A stretch of DNA of 14,307 bases. It comes from Burkholderiales bacterium (GTDB lineage Bacteria > Pseudomonadota > Gammaproteobacteria > Burkholderiales > Burkholderiaceae_F). The notes beneath the pieces are model-generated. The model worked only from the letters and a program-made list of their open reading frames with translations. It was not told the origin of the DNA and did no database searches. Positions within the stretch are counted from its first letter, which is position 1; each line of letters starts with the position of its first letter. The stretch lies in assembly GCA_024641225.1 (NCBI GenBank), contig JAHEDN010000016.1:1-14307 (forward strand). The letters are read 5' to 3'. The position numbers and the translations under genes are program-made. This document shows, in pieces, positions 11,452-14,307 of this stretch.

Positions 11452-12768
11452 TCAGCCCTTGTTCGCCTTCTCGAAGCGCTCCAGCTGTTCGTTGCCGCGC
11501 TTGATCGCGTCGTCCAGCGCCTCTTTGGGCGTCTTCTTGCCGGCCCACACTTGCTCCAGCTCTTCGTTCACGATCGCGCGAACCTGCAGCATGTTGCCGA
11601 GACGGATTCCGCGCGACTTGTCGGTCGTCTTGCGGATCATCTGGTTGACGGCGGTGTCGGTGCCGGGGTTCTGCTTGTAGAAACCGGACTTCTCGGTCAG
11701 ATCGAACGAGGCGAGGGTGATCGGCAGGTAGCCCGTGCGCTGGTGGCTCTTTGACTGGATCTCGGCATTGGTCAGGTAGTTGAAGAAGGCCGCCACGCCT
11801 TTGTATTCGGCCGGCTTCTTGCCGCTCATCACCCACAGGCTGGCGCCGCCGATGACGGTGTTCTGCGGCGCGCCGGGCACGTCGGGGTAGTAGGGAAGCG
11901 GCGCGATGCCGAATTCGAACTTGGCGTTCTTCTTGATGCTGGCGTAGGTGGATGAGCTGGCGGTGGCCATCGCGCACTCGCCCGAGTAGAAGGCCGCGTC
12001 AGCCTTGTTGCCGCGCCCGCGGTAGTGGAACAGCCCCTGCTTGGCCATGTTGGCCAGGTTCTCGATGTGGCGAATGTGCAGCGGACTGTTGAAGATCAGC
12101 CGCGCGCTGGTGCCGCCGAAGCCGTTGCTCTGCGAGGCGAACAGTGTGTTGTGCCAGGTCGAGAAGCTCTCCAACTGGGTCCAGCTCTGCCAGCTCGTCG
12201 TGAACGGGCAGTCCACCCCCGACGCCTTCAGCTTGCCGGCGGCGAGGGCCAGTTCCGGCCAAGTCTGCGGCGGCTTGTTCGGATCCAGGCCGGCCTTCCT
12301 GAAGAGGTCCTTGTTGTAGTTCAGCACGGTGGTCGAGCTGTTGAACGGGAAGCTCAGCATCTGGCCGTTGGGCGCGGTGTAGTAGCCGACTACCGCCGGG
12401 ATGTAGGCCTTGGGATCGAACTTGTAGCCGGCGTCGGCGAGCACCTTGCCCACCGGCACGATGGCGCCCTTGCTGGCCATCATCGTCGCCGTGCCCACCT
12501 CGAACACCTGCTGGATATGCGGCGCGTTGCCGGCGCGGAAGGCGGCGATCGATGCGGCCATCGACTCGTCGTAGGTGCCCTTGTACGTGGGGACGACCTT
12601 GTATTCCTTCTGGCTGGCGTTGAAGCCGTTGGCCAGGTCGACCACCCAGTCGTTCAGGCCGCCGGTCATCGAGTGCCACCAATGGATTTCGGTCTGCGCA
12701 TGGGCCGCCGGAACGGCGGCGACGGACAGGGCGGCGGCAATTGCCGCGACAAGACGTTTTCTTAACAT
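11452..12768 (-). CDS. ugpB: Periplasmic glycerol-3-phosphate-binding protein UgpB
   Basis: UgpB captures sn-glycerol-3-phosphate or glycerophosphodiesters in the periplasm and hands them to UgpAE. From ATG 12768 the precursor has 438 residues. The signal peptide begins MLRKRLVAAIAAALSVAAVP, with likely cleavage after AHA near residue 24. The mature part closely tracks E. coli UgpB: WWHSMTGGLNDWV, VPTYKGTYDESMAA, AFRAGNAPHIQQVFEVGTAT, PFNSSTTVL, GECAMATASSSTYA, IGGASLWVM, TGYLPIT, RLGNMLQVR and WAGKKTPKEALD. The start is supported by AAGGAG 6 nt upstream (12780-12775) and by the signal peptide; the 58-codon upstream extension is rejected. It is first in the ugpBAEC operon and diverges from ubiA, with 121 bp between. 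No Pho box was recognised there. Confidence 0.97.
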   Translation of the reverse strand: MLRKRLVAAIAAALSVAAVPAAHAQTEIHWWHSMTGGLNDWVVDLANGFNASQKEYKVVPTYKGTYDESMAASIAAFRAGNAPHIQQVFEVGTATMMASKGAIVPVGKVLADAGYKFDPKAYIPAVVGYYTAPNGQMLSFPFNSSTTVLNYNKDLFRKAGLDPNKPPQTWPELALAAGKLKASGVDCPFTTSWQSWTQLESFSTWHNTLFASQSNGFGGTSARLIFNSPLHIRHIENLANMAKQGLFHYRGRGNKADAAFYSGECAMATASSSTYASIKKNAKFEFGIAPLPYYPDVPGAPQNTVIGGASLWVMSGKKPAEYKGVAAFFNYLTNAEIQSKSHQRTGYLPITLASFDLTEKSGFYKQNPGTDTAVNQMIRKTTDKSRGIRLGNMLQVRAIVNEELEQVWAGKKTPKEALDDAIKRGNEQLERFEKANKG

Positions 12769-12774
12769 CGGGAT

Positions 12775-12780
12775 CTCCTT
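12775..12780 (-). promoter_or_regulatory. Ribosome binding site of ugpB
   Basis: AAGGAG on the minus strand ends 6 nt before ATG 12768 and fixes the ugpB start immediately before a clear signal peptide. No convincing promoter for either ugpB or ubiA could be picked out in the 121-bp divergent gap. Confidence 0.75.
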
Positions 12781-12889
12781 GGGAAAACCGGAATTGTTCT
12801 CATCGGGCATAACCGGCGCGTTACGATACTTTGGTCCGCTGCCGCGCGCAAAGCTGAGCGTTTCGTCCGGCGCGAGGCTGCCCCAGACG

Positions 12890-13753
12890 ATGCCGATTTC
12901 CCATCGATTGCTTCTGTACGCCCGGCTGATCCGCTTCGACAAGCCGGTCGGTACGCTGCTGCTTCTCTGGCCGACGCTGTCGGCCTTGTGGATCGCTGCC
13001 GAAGGTGCCCCGGAGCCGCTTTACCTGGCGATCTTCTGCGTGGGCACGCTGCTGATGCGCTCCGCCGGATGCGCGGTCAACGACGTGTTCGACCGCGACT
13101 TCGATGGCCACGTCAAGCGCACCGCCGACCGGGTCGTGGCGAGCGGGCAGGTTTCGCCCGGCGAAGCGTGGGCGGTCGGGTTGGCGCTGATCGGCGGCTC
13201 GGCGCTGCTGCTGCTGCCGCTGAACCGGCTCACGTTCATGTTCGCGGTTCTGGGGGCGGCGGTGGCGCTGAGCTATCCGCTGTTCAAGCGCTTCTTCCCG
13301 CTGCCGCAGGCCTGGCTGGCGATCGCATTCTCCTTCGGCATTCCAATGGCGTTCGCTGCGGTGCGTGGCGAGGTGCCGGTGATCGGATGGTGGCTGTTTG
13401 CGGCCAACCTGTTCTGGGTGGTGGCCTACGACACCGAATACGCGATGGTCGACCGCGAGGATGACGTGCGTATCGGGCTGCGCTCGTCCGCCATCCTGTT
13501 CGGCCGCGCGGACGTGGCCGCGGTGGTCGGCTGCTACGCGGCTTTTCTGCTGCTGTTGGCAGCCATCGGCGTCGTGCTGCGTTTTTCGTGGCCGTATTTC
13601 GTGGGCTGGGCGGCCGCGCTCGCCATCGCCGGCTACCACTTCGTGCTGATCCGCAGCCGGCGGCGCGACGAGTGCTTCCGCGCCTTTCGCCACAACCAGT
13701 GGCTCGGACTGGCCATCTTCGCCGGGGTGGCGGCGCACTACGCGCTGGCCTGA
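12890..13753 (+). CDS. ubiA: 4-hydroxybenzoate polyprenyltransferase UbiA
   Basis: UbiA attaches the polyprenyl tail to 4-hydroxybenzoate, an early membrane step of ubiquinone synthesis. From ATG 12890 the protein has 287 residues, with the family N-terminus ARLIRFDKPVGTLLLLWPTL. The two Mg-diphosphate-binding aspartate motifs are intact: NDVFDRDFD (residues 64-72) and DTEYAMVDREDD (181-192). Several hydrophobic helices fill the rest (about 95-110, 116-132, 165-180, 208-228, 238-255 and 270-285). The frame is open upstream to 12575, but that part is antisense to ugpB and not family-like. The ribosome binding site is weak (GAGG about 12 nt upstream). It is convergent with proC, with 18 bp between stops. 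The chorismate lyase gene ubiC, often nearby, is not in the window. Confidence 0.95.
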   Translation: MPISHRLLLYARLIRFDKPVGTLLLLWPTLSALWIAAEGAPEPLYLAIFCVGTLLMRSAGCAVNDVFDRDFDGHVKRTADRVVASGQVSPGEAWAVGLALIGGSALLLLPLNRLTFMFAVLGAAVALSYPLFKRFFPLPQAWLAIAFSFGIPMAFAAVRGEVPVIGWWLFAANLFWVVAYDTEYAMVDREDDVRIGLRSSAILFGRADVAAVVGCYAAFLLLLAAIGVVLRFSWPYFVGWAAALAIAGYHFVLIRSRRRDECFRAFRHNQWLGLAIFAGVAAHYALA

Positions 13754-13771
13754 CCGGCGCGCGCGGCTTCT

Positions 13772-14307
13772 CTACTGGCGGCCGTACTCGTCGCCGAGTT
13801 CTTCGGCGCGACGGTTGGCGGCGTGCACGGCTTCGACAATTCGGGCGCCGACGGCATTTGCCTCCATCCACGCCAGTGCGGCGGCAGTCGTGCCGCCCTT
13901 CGAAGTCACGCGGCTGCGCAGCGTTTCCAAAGGCTCCGGCGAGTCGGCAGCCAGATGCGCGGCACCGACGAAGGTCTGCACGGCGAGCGCCCGTGACTGC
14001 TCGGGCGTGAGCCCCATCTCGACGCCGGCGCGAGCCAGCGCCTCGATGAAGTAGAAGACGTAGGCCGGTCCGCTACCGGAAATGGCGGTCACCGGATCGA
14101 GTTTGGCCTCGTCGTCGAACCAGAGGATCTGGCCCGTCGTGCGCAGGATCGATTCGGCCGTCTCGCGCTGCTCGGCGCTGACCTTCGCCGTGGCGACCAT
14201 GCCGGTCACGCCACGGCCGATCAGCGCCGGCGTGTTGGGCATGGTGCGCACGATCGCGTCCGCGCCGAGCCAGCGTGCAATGTCGCTCGAGCGCGTGCCT
14301 GCGGCGA
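13772..14307 (-). CDS. proC: Pyrroline-5-carboxylate reductase, C-terminal part (runs off right edge)
   Basis: ProC reduces 1-pyrroline-5-carboxylate to proline with NAD(P)H, the last step of proline synthesis. The window holds the last 177 residues. Reading from the edge gives AAGTRSSDIARWLGADAIVR, then TMPNTPALIGRGVTG, both standard ProC blocks after the Rossmann domain. The C-terminal dimerisation domain follows, with LDPVTAISGSGPAYVFYFIEAL and the signature SRVTSKGGTTAAALAWME. The frame stays open to base 14307, so GTG at 14251 is an internal valine, not a start. The NADPH-binding N-terminal domain is outside the window. The gene converges on ubiA. No terminator was recognised in the 18-bp gap. 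Confidence 0.96.
   Translation of the reverse strand, partial: AAGTRSSDIARWLGADAIVRTMPNTPALIGRGVTGMVATAKVSAEQRETAESILRTTGQILWFDDEAKLDPVTAISGSGPAYVFYFIEALARAGVEMGLTPEQSRALAVQTFVGAAHLAADSPEPLETLRSRVTSKGGTTAAALAWMEANAVGARIVEAVHAANRRAEELGDEYGRQ

Noticed and set aside
12769..12942. An N-terminal extension of ugpB by 58 codons
   Set aside because: The signal peptide and a strong Shine-Dalgarno both point to ATG 12768; the extension would leave the signal peptide internal.

Overview
The window is high-GC chromosomal DNA, most likely from a betaproteobacterium of the Burkholderiales/Rhodocyclales type. This rests on protein signatures and on the gene string recG-oxyR-dps followed later by ubiA and proC, which recalls gene order in betaproteobacteria. 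No rRNA or tRNA is present, so the taxonomy is an inference. Apart from the two genes cut by the window edges, the coding regions look intact.

Layout. (a) 1-808: the 5' end of an acyl-CoA dehydrogenase gene leaves the left edge on the minus strand; a small MTH1187-type thiamine-binding protein gene diverges from it. (b) 896-2838: two type II toxin-antitoxin modules flank yajQ. A mazEF pair (minus strand) has an alternating-palindrome operator like that of E. coli mazEF. A ribbon-helix-helix/PIN pair (plus strand) has its own palindromic operator. Hand counts give lower GC here (about 59% in part of mazEF, 62% in the PIN gene) than in recG (about 73% in sampled blocks), which fits acquired modules. 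(c) 2913-8325: a long plus-strand run of kinase-like protein, isoprenylcysteine-methyltransferase-like membrane protein, RidA, RecG, OxyR and Dps. Several junctions overlap by 4 nt (ATGA or GTGA), suggesting translational coupling. (d) 8435-12768: a complete minus-strand ugpBAEC operon for sn-glycerol-3-phosphate or glycerophosphodiester uptake, without ugpQ or a local regulator, and with a strong stem-loop between ugpB and ugpA. (e) 12890-14307: ubiA (ubiquinone synthesis) on the plus strand, convergent with the 3' part of proC (proline synthesis), which leaves the right edge.

How the genes fit together. OxyR keeps both redox cysteines at the E. coli positions (199 and 208). It sits between a DNA-repair helicase (RecG) and a DNA-protecting ferritin-like protein (Dps), making an oxidative-stress and genome-protection block. 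The ugp operon separates dps from ubiA-proC and may be an insertion into an older backbone. The least understood parts are the kinase-like/methyltransferase-like gene pair at 2913-4159 and the clustering of two toxin-antitoxin modules around yajQ. I saw no CRISPR array, insertion sequence, prophage or clearly new multi-gene system.
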